A DNA stretch of 64,000 nt from Lacticaseibacillus porcinae (GCF_003946305.1 NZ_RHNS01000010.1:39447-103446), one strand, 5' to 3'. Positions 40,047 through 50,218 are shown, counted from the first letter of the stretch. The notes: generated by a model from the sequence alone, not told the origin. Made by a program: numbers and translations.

Positions 40047-40532
40047 ATGCTGAGTTATCACTTGTTGCGCAACGATTTGACGAAAGAACAACGATATTTA
40101 AAACGCTGGGCCAAGCGAGGTTATCAATTGACAAGCGTTCATGGTTCTTGGCATCATTTTGAGAAAATGGCCAAAGCGCCTGCATCAACGCTACAAGTGG
40201 TCGGCATTGATGCAGATCCTGAAGCTAGTACGGTGTATACGCGCAAGCTCGGTCGCCGGGTGTTATATCGCGTTGGGACGTTGTCAGGCGATGATGAACG
40301 TGCTGTTGCCGCGTATCATGCCTTCATGCTTGATCAAGGGACCCGTCAAGAGTGGCGCGGTGGCATGGCGATCGGTGCTGGGGTATTGTTATATGGCATC
40401 AGTCGCATCGCATCATTTGGCAATATCGTATTGATGATTTTAGCTGCATTGATTGTGGCATACGGTGTTTGGACGATGTTTGTCGGACTACACAATACCG
40501 TTGCCTCTGCGCATGCCGAAACCGCCCAATAA
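40047..40532 (+). CDS. Membrane protein with DUF2812-like N terminus
   Basis: This 161-residue protein has an N-terminal stretch (LTKEQRYLKRWAKRGYQLTSV...HFEK) like the DUF2812 pattern. Two membrane helices follow near residues 108-150. The start overlaps the ROK stop region and its GGAGG lies inside the ROK gene, so expression is tied to the beta-glucoside operon. Function is unknown. DUF2812 proteins are often paired with PadR regulators, which is not so here. Confidence 0.75.
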   Translation: MLSYHLLRNDLTKEQRYLKRWAKRGYQLTSVHGSWHHFEKMAKAPASTLQVVGIDADPEASTVYTRKLGRRVLYRVGTLSGDDERAVAAYHAFMLDQGTRQEWRGGMAIGAGVLLYGISRIASFGNIVLMILAALIVAYGVWTMFVGLHNTVASAHAETAQ

Positions 40533-40560
40533 AAGTGCCACTCCCATAACAGCATCTCTA

Positions 40561-40594
40561 AACCCGGCAAACTGAACGGTTTGCCGGGTTTTTG
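40561..40594 (+). terminator. Terminator of the beta-glucoside operon
   Basis: AACCCGGCAAAC/GTTTGCCGGGTT is followed by T3. Confidence 0.9.
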
Positions 40595-40822
40595 CGTGGT
40601 TGAAAGGATTGATTGAGACAAATGATTGCAGATCCAACAGTTGACGTTGTGTGACGATCAGGTCTAAAGATGTCGACAGACATGTTCTAATCATTCTCAC
40701 GAATTTCTAATCAAATAAAAAAACCGTCCAGAAGGCGCCGGCTACTTATTTGTGACGTGTAAAATACAAATGTAGACAACTTAAATTATTAGAATTGTTC
40801 TAAACTAGTTTACCTTCTGAAA

Positions 40823-40836
40823 TGGAACCGTTATCA
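40823..40836 (+). promoter_or_regulatory. CcpA cre site before glpK
   Basis: TGGAACCGTTATCA matches the cre consensus TGNAANCGNWNNCA at every fixed position and lies 39 nt before glpK. It predicts catabolite repression of glycerol use. Confidence 0.75.
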
Positions 40837-40874
40837 TGAAGCCGTATTAATCTTATTCACGAGGAGGAATATAG

Positions 40875-42383
<1,509 letters not shown>

Positions 42384-42414
42384 GGAAAAAGGATTCACTA
42401 AGGAGGAACTTACA

Positions 42415-44256
42415 ATGGGATTTTCAGCAAGCACACGGCAACAAACCATCATGCAACTCAAGCAGACTCAGATGGATTTGCTTATCATCGGCGGTGGGAT
42501 CACCGGTGCTGGGGTAGCGATTCAAGCTGCCGCTAGTGGCATTAAAACGGGTTTGATCGAAATGCAAGATTTCGCAGAAGGCACTTCTTCGCGCTCGACT
42601 AAGCTGGTACACGGTGGGATTCGCTACCTAAAGACGTTTGACGTCGGGGTAGTCAGTGACACTGTCAAGGAACGTGCTGTGGTGCAAGGAATCGCGCCAC
42701 ATATTCCACGACCGTTCCCAATGTTGATGCCGATTTACGCTGAACCGGAAGCGACTTACGACATGTTTTCCGTTAAAATCGCGATGGATCTTTACGATCG
42801 ACTTGCCGGAGTTGATGGGACCCAGTATGCCAATTACACGATTGACAAAAAAGAAGTCCTTCAACGCGAACCTGGCCTTAAAAGCACCAATTTAGTAGGC
42901 GGCGGCGTGTACCTTGATTTTGTGAACAACGATGCGCGCTTGGTGATCGAAAACATCAAAGAAGCTGCAGAGTTAGGGGCCTTGGTGGCTAGCCGCGTGG
43001 CTGCGATCGACGTGTTGCATGACGACACTGGCCGGGCCATCGGCATCAAGGCCAAAGACACTTTGACTGGCGAGATTTTTGAGATTCACGCCAAAGTCGT
43101 GATCAACACCACCGGTCCCTGGGTAGATAAGTTACGCGCAGTGGATGACAAACTTGATCATCAACCGATGCTACGTCCAACCAAAGGGGTGCACTTGGTG
43201 ATCGACGCCGCTAAGCTCAGCGTTCCGCAACCGACTTATTTTGACTCAGGGGTGCATGACGGTCGCATGATTTTCGTGGTGCCGCGTGAAGGTAAAACTT
43301 ATTTTGGGACCACTGACACGGACTTCACTGGCGACTACGCACATCCGACAGTCACCCAAGCTGACACAGATTACTTGCTGGCAGCGATCAACAACCGTTA
43401 TCCGAAAGCCAACGTTACCCTTGCTGACATTGAGGCCAGTTGGGTCGGGCTGCGGCCACTGATTGCCGCTAATGGTAGTTCTGATTACAACGGGGGTGGT
43501 GCTAATGCTGGTAAGGTGTCAGATGCCAGCTTCGACCATTTGATTCAAACCGTCAACGACTATGAAGATTTGTTGGCGACCCGTACAGACGTCGAGCAAG
43601 CCATCAGTAAGTTGAAAACAGCGCACGCGGAAGACACGTTGAAGCCGTCGCAAGTATCTCGAGGCTCTAATCTTGAAACCGAGGCAGATGGCATGGTGAC
43701 ATTGTCCGGCGGGAAAATCACCGACTATCGTAAAATGGCGGCTGGCGCTTTGGCCTTGATCCGACAGATTTTATCTGATCAGTTTGGCCAAGAGGTCAAA
43801 ACCATCGACAGCAAGAAACTTCAGGTGTCTGGGGGGCATTTTGATCCAACCAACGTTGAAGATACTCTGAAGTTCTATACGCGCATTGCCAAAGACGCCG
43901 GTATGTCAGAAGCAGATGCAGCCGACTTGGCCAACCGCTTCGGTAGCAACACTGGTCGAGTGGTGACGTATGCTGAAGCCGGTGCAGCGACAGGGCTTTC
44001 TCTGAAGGAAACAATTTCGCTACGCTACTCAGTAAATGAAGAAATGACCATGACGCCGGTAGACTATCTTCTGCGTCGCACCAACGCCATTTTATTCCAC
44101 GCGGAAAGCGTTGCGCAATTAAAGCAACCTGTGATTGACGAAATGGCACGTTTGCTGGGCTGGGATACCATGACGAAGGCGAATATGACCGCTGAGCTTG
44201 ATCAAGCCATTGCAGAAAGCCAGCTGACAGCATTGAAAGAGGCGGTGACACAATGA
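42415..44256 (+). CDS. glpO: Alpha-glycerophosphate oxidase
   Basis: This 613-residue FAD enzyme oxidises glycerol-3-phosphate to dihydroxyacetone phosphate, with oxygen as acceptor in lactic acid bacteria, giving hydrogen peroxide. The FAD motif is LLIIGGGITGAGVAIQAA, and GTSSRSTKLVHGGIRYL is the family signature. The insertion around residues 350-400 and the total length fit the oxidase (GlpO) better than the shorter dehydrogenase (GlpD). The ATG at 42415 follows AAGGAGGA. It overlaps glpF by 4 nt. Confidence 0.93.
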   Translation: MGFSASTRQQTIMQLKQTQMDLLIIGGGITGAGVAIQAAASGIKTGLIEMQDFAEGTSSRSTKLVHGGIRYLKTFDVGVVSDTVKERAVVQGIAPHIPRPFPMLMPIYAEPEATYDMFSVKIAMDLYDRLAGVDGTQYANYTIDKKEVLQREPGLKSTNLVGGGVYLDFVNNDARLVIENIKEAAELGALVASRVAAIDVLHDDTGRAIGIKAKDTLTGEIFEIHAKVVINTTGPWVDKLRAVDDKLDHQPMLRPTKGVHLVIDAAKLSVPQPTYFDSGVHDGRMIFVVPREGKTYFGTTDTDFTGDYAHPTVTQADTDYLLAAINNRYPKANVTLADIEASWVGLRPLIAANGSSDYNGGGANAGKVSDASFDHLIQTVNDYEDLLATRTDVEQAISKLKTAHAEDTLKPSQVSRGSNLETEADGMVTLSGGKITDYRKMAAGALALIRQILSDQFGQEVKTIDSKKLQVSGGHFDPTNVEDTLKFYTRIAKDAGMSEADAADLANRFGSNTGRVVTYAEAGAATGLSLKETISLRYSVNEEMTMTPVDYLLRRTNAILFHAESVAQLKQPVIDEMARLLGWDTMTKANMTAELDQAIAESQLTALKEAVTQ

Positions 44257-44969
44257 CGACCACGGTGATGACACAAGCGTTAGGTGAATTTATCGGTACC
44301 TTGATTTTGGTCCTTTTAGGTGATGGGGTCGTGGCTGCGGTGTCGTTGGAAAAATCCAAAGCCAAAGGCGCTGGTTGGCTTGCCATTGCGCTGGGCTGGG
44401 GCCTGGCAGTGACACTTGGGGTTTACGCTTCAGCTTTCCTTGGGCCAGCACACCTGAACCCAGCAGTCACATTGGCGTTTGCTTTCAGTGGTCACTTCCC
44501 ATGGACAAGCGTCGTGCCGTTCGTTGTTGCCCAAATGCTAGGCGGTTTTGTTGGGGCAGTGTTGGTTTGGCTGCAGTATCTGCCGCATTGGCGCGAGACG
44601 TCAGATGCTTCCGCGATCCTCGGCACCTTTGCCACTGGTCCAGCAATTCGCAATCCGCTGGCGAACTTCTTTTCTGAAGCGCTGGGGACGTTGGTCCTGG
44701 TGTTCATGCTGTTGGCATTTACCAAGGGCCAGTGGACTGAAGGCTTGGCACCGCTTGGCGTGGGAGCCTTGATCACTGCCATCGGCTTTTCACTTGGAGG
44801 TACCACCGGTTATGCGATCAACCCAGCTCGTGACCTCGGCCCACGCATTGCGCATGCAGTGCTTCCGATTGCTGGTAAAGGCGACTCGGATTGGGGTTAC
44901 GCCTGGATCCCAGTGTTTGGACCGTTTGTTGGTGGGACGGTAGGCGCATTGCTGTTCAACTTGATTTAG
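44253..44969 (+). CDS. glpF: Glycerol uptake facilitator (aquaglyceroporin)
   Basis: This 238-residue MIP-family channel has both NPA-type motifs, HLNPAVT and INPARDLGPR, with Asp after the second as in glycerol channels. It admits glycerol for GlpK. The ATGA overlap with glpO means coupled translation. Confidence 0.95.
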   Translation: MTTTVMTQALGEFIGTLILVLLGDGVVAAVSLEKSKAKGAGWLAIALGWGLAVTLGVYASAFLGPAHLNPAVTLAFAFSGHFPWTSVVPFVVAQMLGGFVGAVLVWLQYLPHWRETSDASAILGTFATGPAIRNPLANFFSEALGTLVLVFMLLAFTKGQWTEGLAPLGVGALITAIGFSLGGTTGYAINPARDLGPRIAHAVLPIAGKGDSDWGYAWIPVFGPFVGGTVGALLFNLI

Positions 44970-44974
44970 GTTAC

Positions 44975-44990
44975 TGTTTCACGTGAAACG
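44975..44990. other. parS-like site 2
   Basis: TGTTTCACGTGAAACG matches the Bacillota parS consensus TGTTTCACGTGAAACA at 15 of 16 positions. It overlaps the left arm of the glp operon terminator. Confidence 0.8.
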
Positions 44991-45016
44991 TCGATCATCG
45001 TTGATCGACGTTTTTT
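44987..45016 (+). terminator. glp operon terminator
   Basis: AACGTCGATCA/TGATCGACGTT is followed by T4. Confidence 0.9.
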
Positions 45017-45048
45017 CGTGACTTGTACAAAAAAATTTCAAGTTTTCC

Positions 45049-45079
45049 TTGCCTTAGAGTCGCTTCAAGGTTGTATGCT
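45049..45079 (+). promoter_or_regulatory. MerR-type promoter of the small ORF and alcohol dehydrogenase
   Basis: TTGCCT (45049-45054) and TATGCT (45074-45079) are 19 bp apart, the overlong spacing typical of MerR-activated promoters. A dyad CCTTAGAG...CTTCAAGG fills the spacer. It shares 20 of 31 positions with the promoter at 47776-47806. Confidence 0.65.
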
Positions 45080-45103
45080 GAAGTTATTAAAGGAGGTGGT
45101 CGC

Positions 45104-45226
45104 ATGAATTCGATCATTTTAATTGGCGCTGTTGGTGTGATGGTCACGCTATTGGGATGGCTCATGCCAACACCTGTCGTTGTCGTCAATCAAAAAGGAG
45201 CTCAACATGAAAACCGTCGTCTTTGA
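45104..45226 (+). CDS. Small single-helix membrane peptide (40 residues)
   Basis: MNSIILIGAVGVMVTLLGWL forms one hydrophobic helix, followed by a short polar tail (NQKGAQHENRRL). It has a very strong ribosome site (AAAGGAGGTGG) and follows the MerR-type promoter directly. It overlaps the dehydrogenase start by 20 nt in another frame. It may be a translated leader or a real membrane micropeptide. Confidence 0.6.
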   Translation: MNSIILIGAVGVMVTLLGWLMPTPVVVVNQKGAQHENRRL

Positions 45227-46241
45227 AGCACCAGGTCACGTGGCCGTTAAAGAATTTGAAAAACCTACTATTGAACAACCAAACGATGCCGTTATCAAAA
45301 TTATCCGCGCTTGTGTGTGTGGCTCTGATTTGTGGTGGTTCCGCGGGTTGTCGAAGCGTGAATCAGGATCTGTGGTCGGACATGAAGCCATCGGTATTGT
45401 AGAATCAGTCGGTGCTGCGGTGACTCATGTGGCACCAGGGGATTTTGTAATTTTACCTTTTACTCATGGTTGCGGTCATTGTGCTGCTTGCCGTGCTGGC
45501 TTTGAAGGCAACTGCTTGAATGCCAAAGAGCAAGGTAGCAGTGGCTTTCAAGGGGAGTACGTGCGCTTTACTGAAGCCGATTGGTCATTAGTGAAGATCC
45601 CAGGTCAACCTGAAGATTATACTGATGCGCAACTTAATGACTTGTTAGCGTTGTCTGACGTGATGGCCACTGGTTATCATGCTGCCGCTAGTGCGGAAGT
45701 GAAGCCTGGCGATACCGTGGTCGTCATGGGCGATGGTGCCGTTGGCTTGTGTGGTGTGATCGCGGCTAAGTTGATGGGAGCAACGCGGATCATTGCAATG
45801 AGTCGCCACGCTGATCGTCAAGCCTTAGCTAAAGCTTTTGGCGCCACAGATATTATTGCTGAACGCGGGGATGAAGCCATTGCGAAAGTGGTTGAAATGA
45901 CTGATGGCGGCGCTGATGCCGTACTGGAATGCGTTGGCACAGCGTTATCAGTTGATACTGCGATCAAATGTGCCCGTCCCGGTGCTGTAGTGGGACGAGT
46001 TGGTGTCCCACAAGAAGCGACTGATGCCAATGCGACGCCGTTTTGGACCAATGTTGGGTTACGCGGCGGCATTGCTAGTGTCACCACATATGACCGTCAC
46101 GTTTTGCTTGATGCCGTGTTAAAAGGCGATATTCACCCAGGCTGGGTATTCACCAAGCGATTTAAACTTGATGATGCGCAAAAAGCTTATGAAGCAATGG
46201 ATCAACGTGAAGCAATCAAATCATTACTGATCATTGAATAA
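45207..46241 (+). CDS. Zinc-dependent alcohol/aldehyde dehydrogenase (MDR family)
   Basis: This 344-residue zinc-binding dehydrogenase starts MKTVVFEAPGHVAVKEFEKP. The catalytic-zinc region is GHEAIGIVESVG. The structural zinc motif is CGHCAACRAGFEGNC. The NAD(P) motif is VVMGDGAVGLCGVIAAK. The MerR-type promoter suggests a role in aldehyde or electrophile detoxification. The ATG at 45207 follows AAAGGAG. Confidence 0.92.
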   Translation: MKTVVFEAPGHVAVKEFEKPTIEQPNDAVIKIIRACVCGSDLWWFRGLSKRESGSVVGHEAIGIVESVGAAVTHVAPGDFVILPFTHGCGHCAACRAGFEGNCLNAKEQGSSGFQGEYVRFTEADWSLVKIPGQPEDYTDAQLNDLLALSDVMATGYHAAASAEVKPGDTVVVMGDGAVGLCGVIAAKLMGATRIIAMSRHADRQALAKAFGATDIIAERGDEAIAKVVEMTDGGADAVLECVGTALSVDTAIKCARPGAVVGRVGVPQEATDANATPFWTNVGLRGGIASVTTYDRHVLLDAVLKGDIHPGWVFTKRFKLDDAQKAYEAMDQREAIKSLLIIE

Positions 46242-46244
46242 TTC

Positions 46245-46284
46245 AAAATGGCAACCGCTTGAAAATAGCGGTTGCCATTTTTTA
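46245..46284. terminator. Two-way terminator between the dehydrogenase and SMR genes
   Basis: AAAATGGCAACCGC and its complement form a long stem with T runs on both strands. Confidence 0.9.
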
Positions 46285-46599
46285 ATGACTGGTGAGCTTG
46301 ATGCCAATGATCCCGATCAACAAACAGCCGACAAATACCCAAGTGATCGGACTGATACGATCACCGAAGAAAATCACCCCGACGATGATCGATCCGACAG
46401 CACCGATCCCGGTCCAAATTGGATAAGCGAGACTCATGGGTAAGCGGCGAGTCGCCTCAGCTAAACAAACGAAACTAATGATCATCCCGATAATGGTGAG
46501 GACTGTGAAGTTGAATTTGTGGAAGCCGTTGCTCAATTTCATGAAAGTGGCCCACACCACCTCAAAAATTCCTGCGATCATTAAATAAAGCCATGCCAT
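46282..46599 (-). CDS. Small multidrug resistance transporter, SugE/Gdx-like
   Basis: This 105-residue protein has four membrane helices. The SMR glutamate is in GIFEVVWATFMK, and AYPIWTGIGAVGSIIVG is the family signature. The EVVWA form points to the guanidinium exporter (Gdx) branch rather than the EmrE branch. It has its own promoter and a leader with a terminator-like hairpin. Confidence 0.88.
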   Translation of the reverse strand: MAWLYLMIAGIFEVVWATFMKLSNGFHKFNFTVLTIIGMIISFVCLAEATRRLPMSLAYPIWTGIGAVGSIIVGVIFFGDRISPITWVFVGCLLIGIIGIKLTSH

Positions 46600-46626
46600 G
46601 GTTAATTCCTCCTAAAAATAAAAAAA

Positions 46627-46673
46627 TGCACCACTTCCATATCCTATTTAGCCTAAAGGATATGGAGGTGATG
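46627..46673 (-). promoter_or_regulatory. Leader hairpin before the SMR gene (possible attenuator)
   Basis: On the minus strand the leader holds a small stem CTGCC/GGCAG. A long stem (46631-46645 with 46657-46670) then follows, ending in a run of T just before the AGGAGG. I see no match to the guanidine-I, -II or -III riboswitch consensus. The arrangement looks like a transcription attenuator. Confidence 0.55.
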
Positions 46674-46709
46674 CCTGCCCGGCGGCAGATTTGTATTGAC
46701 CTTGAAGCT

Positions 46710-46738
46710 AGCATAACAAATTGAGCAGGTAGTGGCAA
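46710..46738 (-). promoter_or_regulatory. SMR gene promoter
   Basis: TTGCCA (46733-46738), a 17-bp spacer and TATGCT (46710-46715) are on the minus strand. Confidence 0.7.
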
Positions 46739-46741
46739 ATA

Positions 46742-47743
46742 CTAGGCCTGCAAAGCGTCAACTGTTGTCAGGATCGTTTCATTGACGCTGTGTTTGGCCT
46801 GCCAGCCTAAGCGTTGTTGCGCGTTTTGCGTGGAAGGGTGGTGGTTGATCGACAAAAATAGCTTGCCATTGCGCGCTTGTGCGCTGAAAGGTGCAGCCAA
46901 GCGAATCACCCAAGCTGGTAAAATGCGATGTGGGAGCTTTTCTACAAGGGCTGGTCGTTGTTTGCGAATCAAGGTAGCAATTTGCGGTAAAGTGATCGCA
47001 CCATTAGTCGCTAAGAAACGTTGATCAGAAGCTTCTGGTGTGAACATTGCACGGACGTGCGCATTGGCGACGTCTTCAACGTTAGAAATAACAAATTCAA
47101 TATCGGGAATAAACTTGCTTGAGCCATCTAGTAGTTGATTGACTAATCCGAAACTACCAGAGATATGCCCGGCTAACGGTTTCCCGAGCATCGCGCCAGC
47201 CGCGACGGTAGCGAAATCTAAATTTTCTTTGCGCGCGAAGTTCCAAGCCGCGCGTTCTGCGAGGAGTTTCGAGCGTTCGTAATCGGATAATCCAGGTTCG
47301 TTAGGATCAGTCCAATCTGCTTCAGTTGTTGGTCGCGTGGTGTGATTGGAAAAACCCACTGCACCAAAGTTTGCCGTCATCACCACGCGCTTGACCGCTG
47401 CTGATTTAGCTGCTTTTAAAATTCGCAAAGTGCCATTTTTGGCAGTTTGATTCATTTCATCAGTGGTGGTTTCGCCATTGACAAACACCGGTGCGGCCAC
47501 ACTCATCACGTAGGTGACGTCTTGCATGGCTTTTGGCCAGTCATCGTCATTTAAGAGATCTGCTTTGACAAAACTGAGTTGATCAGTTGAAACCCCAGTC
47601 GCTGCCATGGCGTTGCGTACCGCGTCGGCTTTATTCAAGTTACGCAAAGTCGCGCGTACCGGGTGATTGTTTGCTAAGAGTTGGTGAATGATGTGTAAAG
47701 CTAAAAAGCCGTTACCACCTGTGACCAAAGTTAATTCTGACAT
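46742..47743 (-). CDS. NAD(P)-dependent reductase/epimerase, extended SDR family
   Basis: This 333-residue protein is of the dihydroflavonol-4-reductase-like SDR group. The nucleotide motif is LVTGGNGFLALHII, and the catalytic YxxxK is YERSK. It probably reduces carbonyl compounds. The gene is read from a MerR-type promoter shared with the divergent merR gene. Confidence 0.88.
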   Translation of the reverse strand: MSELTLVTGGNGFLALHIIHQLLANNHPVRATLRNLNKADAVRNAMAATGVSTDQLSFVKADLLNDDDWPKAMQDVTYVMSVAAPVFVNGETTTDEMNQTAKNGTLRILKAAKSAAVKRVVMTANFGAVGFSNHTTRPTTEADWTDPNEPGLSDYERSKLLAERAAWNFARKENLDFATVAAGAMLGKPLAGHISGSFGLVNQLLDGSSKFIPDIEFVISNVEDVANAHVRAMFTPEASDQRFLATNGAITLPQIATLIRKQRPALVEKLPHRILPAWVIRLAAPFSAQARNGKLFLSINHHPSTQNAQQRLGWQAKHSVNETILTTVDALQA

Positions 47744-47775
47744 TGAATGTGTCCTCCGATTCGGTTATTATCATG

Positions 47776-47806
47776 AGGATAAACCCTAAACTATACTTTA
47801 GGGCAA
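47776..47806 (-). promoter_or_regulatory. MerR-type promoter and operator
   Basis: On the minus strand, TTGCCC (47801-47806) and TATCCT (47776-47781) are 19 bp apart. The dyad CCCTAAA (47784-47790)/TTTAGGG (47797-47803) sits in the spacer, typical of MerR-activated promoters. It lies in the gap between the reductase and merR genes. Confidence 0.75.
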
Positions 47807-47819
47807 GGAGGGATTTCAA

Positions 47820-48257
47820 ATGGCTTATTCCATTCAAACTGTCTCTGAAAAAACTGGTTTAGCGATTTCCACGTTGCGCTTTTACGATAAAGCAGGGCTT
47901 TTACCATTTGTGGCGCGAGACAGCTCTGGTTATCGGGCGTTTACCGACGGTGATTTGGCATTGTTGCACACGATTGTTTGCTTGAAAAACACTGGGATGA
48001 AAATTGCTGATATTCGCCGGTATATCGAATTGGTCATGGCAGGCCCGACCACTGCCAAAGACCGCAGTGCTTTGTTAGCTGCACATCGAGAAAAAGTCGT
48101 CGCGAAACAACAAGAAATTGCGCGTAGTTTAGCGGAAATCGATTATAAACTGCAGATGTATGCCTCGCCTGAGGCTGAAGAAAAAGTCGCACAAGAGTGG
48201 GCGATGGCGTCAGCAGATAAAGAGAAAAACGGGTTACCGAATCCGTTCACGGCATAA
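47820..48257 (+). CDS. MerR-family transcriptional regulator
   Basis: This 145-residue regulator has the N-terminal MerR winged helix (SIQTVSEKTGLAISTLRFYD...) and a long dimerisation helix. The C-terminal part has no cysteine cluster for metal binding, so an aldehyde/electrophile (AdhR/NmlR-like) role is more likely. It is divergent from the reductase gene and shares the 47776-47806 operator. Confidence 0.92.
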   Translation: MAYSIQTVSEKTGLAISTLRFYDKAGLLPFVARDSSGYRAFTDGDLALLHTIVCLKNTGMKIADIRRYIELVMAGPTTAKDRSALLAAHREKVVAKQQEIARSLAEIDYKLQMYASPEAEEKVAQEWAMASADKEKNGLPNPFTA

Positions 48258-48325
48258 AATTGCGATTAAATATGAGATGTTTTAAAAATATCATACAATG
48301 TGAATGATATTTTTAAAAACTAAAA

Positions 48326-48370
48326 AACCGTCATTTTGCAGATTGTAAACTAGCAAAATAACGGCTTTTT
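48326..48370. terminator. Two-way terminator between merR and the oxidoreductase gene
   Basis: AACCGTCATTTTGC pairs with 48353-48367, with T runs on both sides. Confidence 0.8.
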
Positions 48371-48384
48371 AGTTTGGTAGTCGA

Positions 48385-49731
48385 TTACCGTGGTAGTACC
48401 GTTGCTAACAGATCCAATACCCCAGAAGTGGCACTAGGGAAGGCGAAAATTTGTTGTTGTAGCATGGTAGCGGTGTAATTGCCGTTGATCACCATCGTCA
48501 ATATGTTGATCAAGTCTTCGCTGTCGTCAGCATACAAACTTGCACCAACTAAGGCCCCAGCTTGGTCGAAAACCAAAGTGGCTTCAGCATCTAAGGCGTG
48601 TTTGTACTGAAAGGCTAATTGTTGGCCGAATGGTAAAACTTGAGTGTGATATTGGTCAGGATCCTTAGCGGCAACAGCTACGGAAACCCCAACTTCAGCT
48701 AAGCGAGGCATTGCAAAAACGACGCTTGGGATCGCTGGGTAGCTGATCGGGTCAGCATTTCCTAGAATGACACTAGCGATGTAATTCGATTCAAAAGTTG
48801 CCACTGGTGTGAGTTTTGCTTGTGGTTTGTCGATCACATCACCACTGGCGAAAATATTTGGGACTGCAGTTTGCAAGTGATCGTTAACTTCAATCCCACG
48901 ACGAGAAGCCTTGATGCCTAGAGCTTCGAGCCCTAGATTTTCAACATTGGAAACCCGGCCAGTACTGCCTAACACATAATCGGTTTCAATGCGCAAGCCA
49001 TTGGCCGTTGTCACCAAATAGCTGTTATCAGTTTTTGTGACGCTAGAAACAGCTTCATTGAAGTGGAATTCAACGCCTTGGGAAACCATTTTAGCTTGGA
49101 GACGCTTCACGTAGGTTTGATTAAAAGGCGCCAAGGCGCGATCGCTGAATTCAATGACTTCAACGATTTTACCCATGGTGGCAGCTATTGACGCAAATTC
49201 CATCGCGATGATCCCTGCACCGATAAAAACTAAGCGATCTGGCATGTCAGGTATATCAAGAAATTCGCGGCTATCGTGAATATGTTCAGCGCCAGGAATG
49301 TTTAAACTTGCCGGGCGTTGACCTGTGCCTAACACCATATATTCACTGGAATAAGTGTGATCGCCAACCGTTAACGTGTGCGCATCGACCAACTTCGCAC
49401 TACCGGTGATCATTTGAATGCCAAGTTGTTGGAATAAGGTCGTCATGGTAGGCGCTAGTGGATCAATCACTTGATGTTTGTATGGCATTAAAGTGGACCA
49501 ATCAACTTGTGGTAATTCCGAAATACCGCTGCCTTGGAAACGTTGGAGTTGTTCGATCAATTGAAAAGGTCCGTCTAGCGCGATCTTGGCATCACAGCCA
49601 TAGTTGGTGCAGGTACCACCGACAAGATCTTTTTCCACGATCGCGACACGCTTTCCTTGTTGTTGTAAAGCGACAGCAGCGTGCCAAGTGGCATGGCCAG
49701 AGCCGATCATGATCACATCAAAATCATACAT
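48385..49731 (-). CDS. FAD pyridine nucleotide-disulfide oxidoreductase (class I)
   Basis: This 448-residue flavoprotein has the FAD motif IGSGHATWHAAVAL, the redox disulfide GGTCTNYGCDAK, and the NAD motif VFIGAGIIAMEFASIAA. It resembles glutathione reductase, mercuric reductase and dihydrolipoamide dehydrogenase, but the substrate is unclear. A MarR-type palindrome lies just upstream and the marR gene precedes it on the same strand, so it is probably induced by oxidants or electrophiles. Confidence 0.88.
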   Translation of the reverse strand: MYDFDVIMIGSGHATWHAAVALQQQGKRVAIVEKDLVGGTCTNYGCDAKIALDGPFQLIEQLQRFQGSGISELPQVDWSTLMPYKHQVIDPLAPTMTTLFQQLGIQMITGSAKLVDAHTLTVGDHTYSSEYMVLGTGQRPASLNIPGAEHIHDSREFLDIPDMPDRLVFIGAGIIAMEFASIAATMGKIVEVIEFSDRALAPFNQTYVKRLQAKMVSQGVEFHFNEAVSSVTKTDNSYLVTTANGLRIETDYVLGSTGRVSNVENLGLEALGIKASRRGIEVNDHLQTAVPNIFASGDVIDKPQAKLTPVATFESNYIASVILGNADPISYPAIPSVVFAMPRLAEVGVSVAVAAKDPDQYHTQVLPFGQQLAFQYKHALDAEATLVFDQAGALVGASLYADDSEDLINILTMVINGNYTATMLQQQIFAFPSATSGVLDLLATVLPR

Positions 49732-49753
49732 AGAAAATACCTCCAGAATTTTT

Positions 49754-49767
49754 AATCGTGCACGACT
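49754..49767. promoter_or_regulatory. MarR-type operator before the oxidoreductase gene
   Basis: AATCGTGCACGACT contains the perfect palindrome TCGTGCACGA. The same palindrome lies before the marR gene at 50236-50245. Confidence 0.75.
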
Positions 49768-49785
49768 AATAAGTAAAAGGCAAAC

Positions 49786-49807
49786 CGCCTTAAGCGTCTA
49801 AGGCGGC
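49786..49807 (-). terminator. Hairpin at the end of the marR gene
   Basis: CCGCCTTA(A)/TAAGGCGG spans the stop codon. It could end the marR transcript, although the T run is weak. Confidence 0.5.
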
Positions 49808-50218
49808 GATCAGTTTTTGATTTAAGGCAAGGGCTTGTTGATAGTCAGCTGCCGTTAAGTGGTATTGGCCTAAGCAATCAGCCAAAGCCTGTTGGATCGA
49901 GGTTTCGCTGGCTTTTGCATGGTCAGTCAGGCTGACGATCAAGCGCCGTTTGTCAGTTTGTGGATGCACGCGTTTGACCCAGCCGCGTTCTTCCAAGCGT
50001 TTGACTAAAGGGGTCAACGTGTTGGAATTTAACTGTAATTCTTGGCCGAGCGCACGCAACTCTTGGTGGTCTTGATTCCACAAAACTGTCAATAGTAAGT
50101 ATTGGGGATAGGTCAACCCGAAGTCCGTTAACGCGTCTTGATAAAACTTGTTAAATAAACGATTGACGTTATAAACGCTGAAACAAAGTTGATTGGCCAA
50201 GTTAACATGAGTCGTCAT
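49790..50218 (-). CDS. MarR-family regulator, OhrR-like with N-terminal cysteine
   Basis: This 142-residue winged-helix regulator has LANQLCFSVYNVNRL near the N terminus, which places a cysteine at residue 12 where OhrR proteins carry their peroxide-sensing cysteine. The DNA-binding part is LRALGQELQLNSNTLTPLVKRL. Identical palindromes before this gene and the next imply autoregulation and control of the oxidoreductase. Confidence 0.88.
   Translation of the reverse strand: MTTHVNLANQLCFSVYNVNRLFNKFYQDALTDFGLTYPQYLLLTVLWNQDHQELRALGQELQLNSNTLTPLVKRLEERGWVKRVHPQTDKRRLIVSLTDHAKASETSIQQALADCLGQYHLTAADYQQALALNQKLIAALDA

Noticed and set aside
43796..44386. 196-residue frame opposite glpO-glpF
   Set aside because: It is a shadow frame with no ribosome site.
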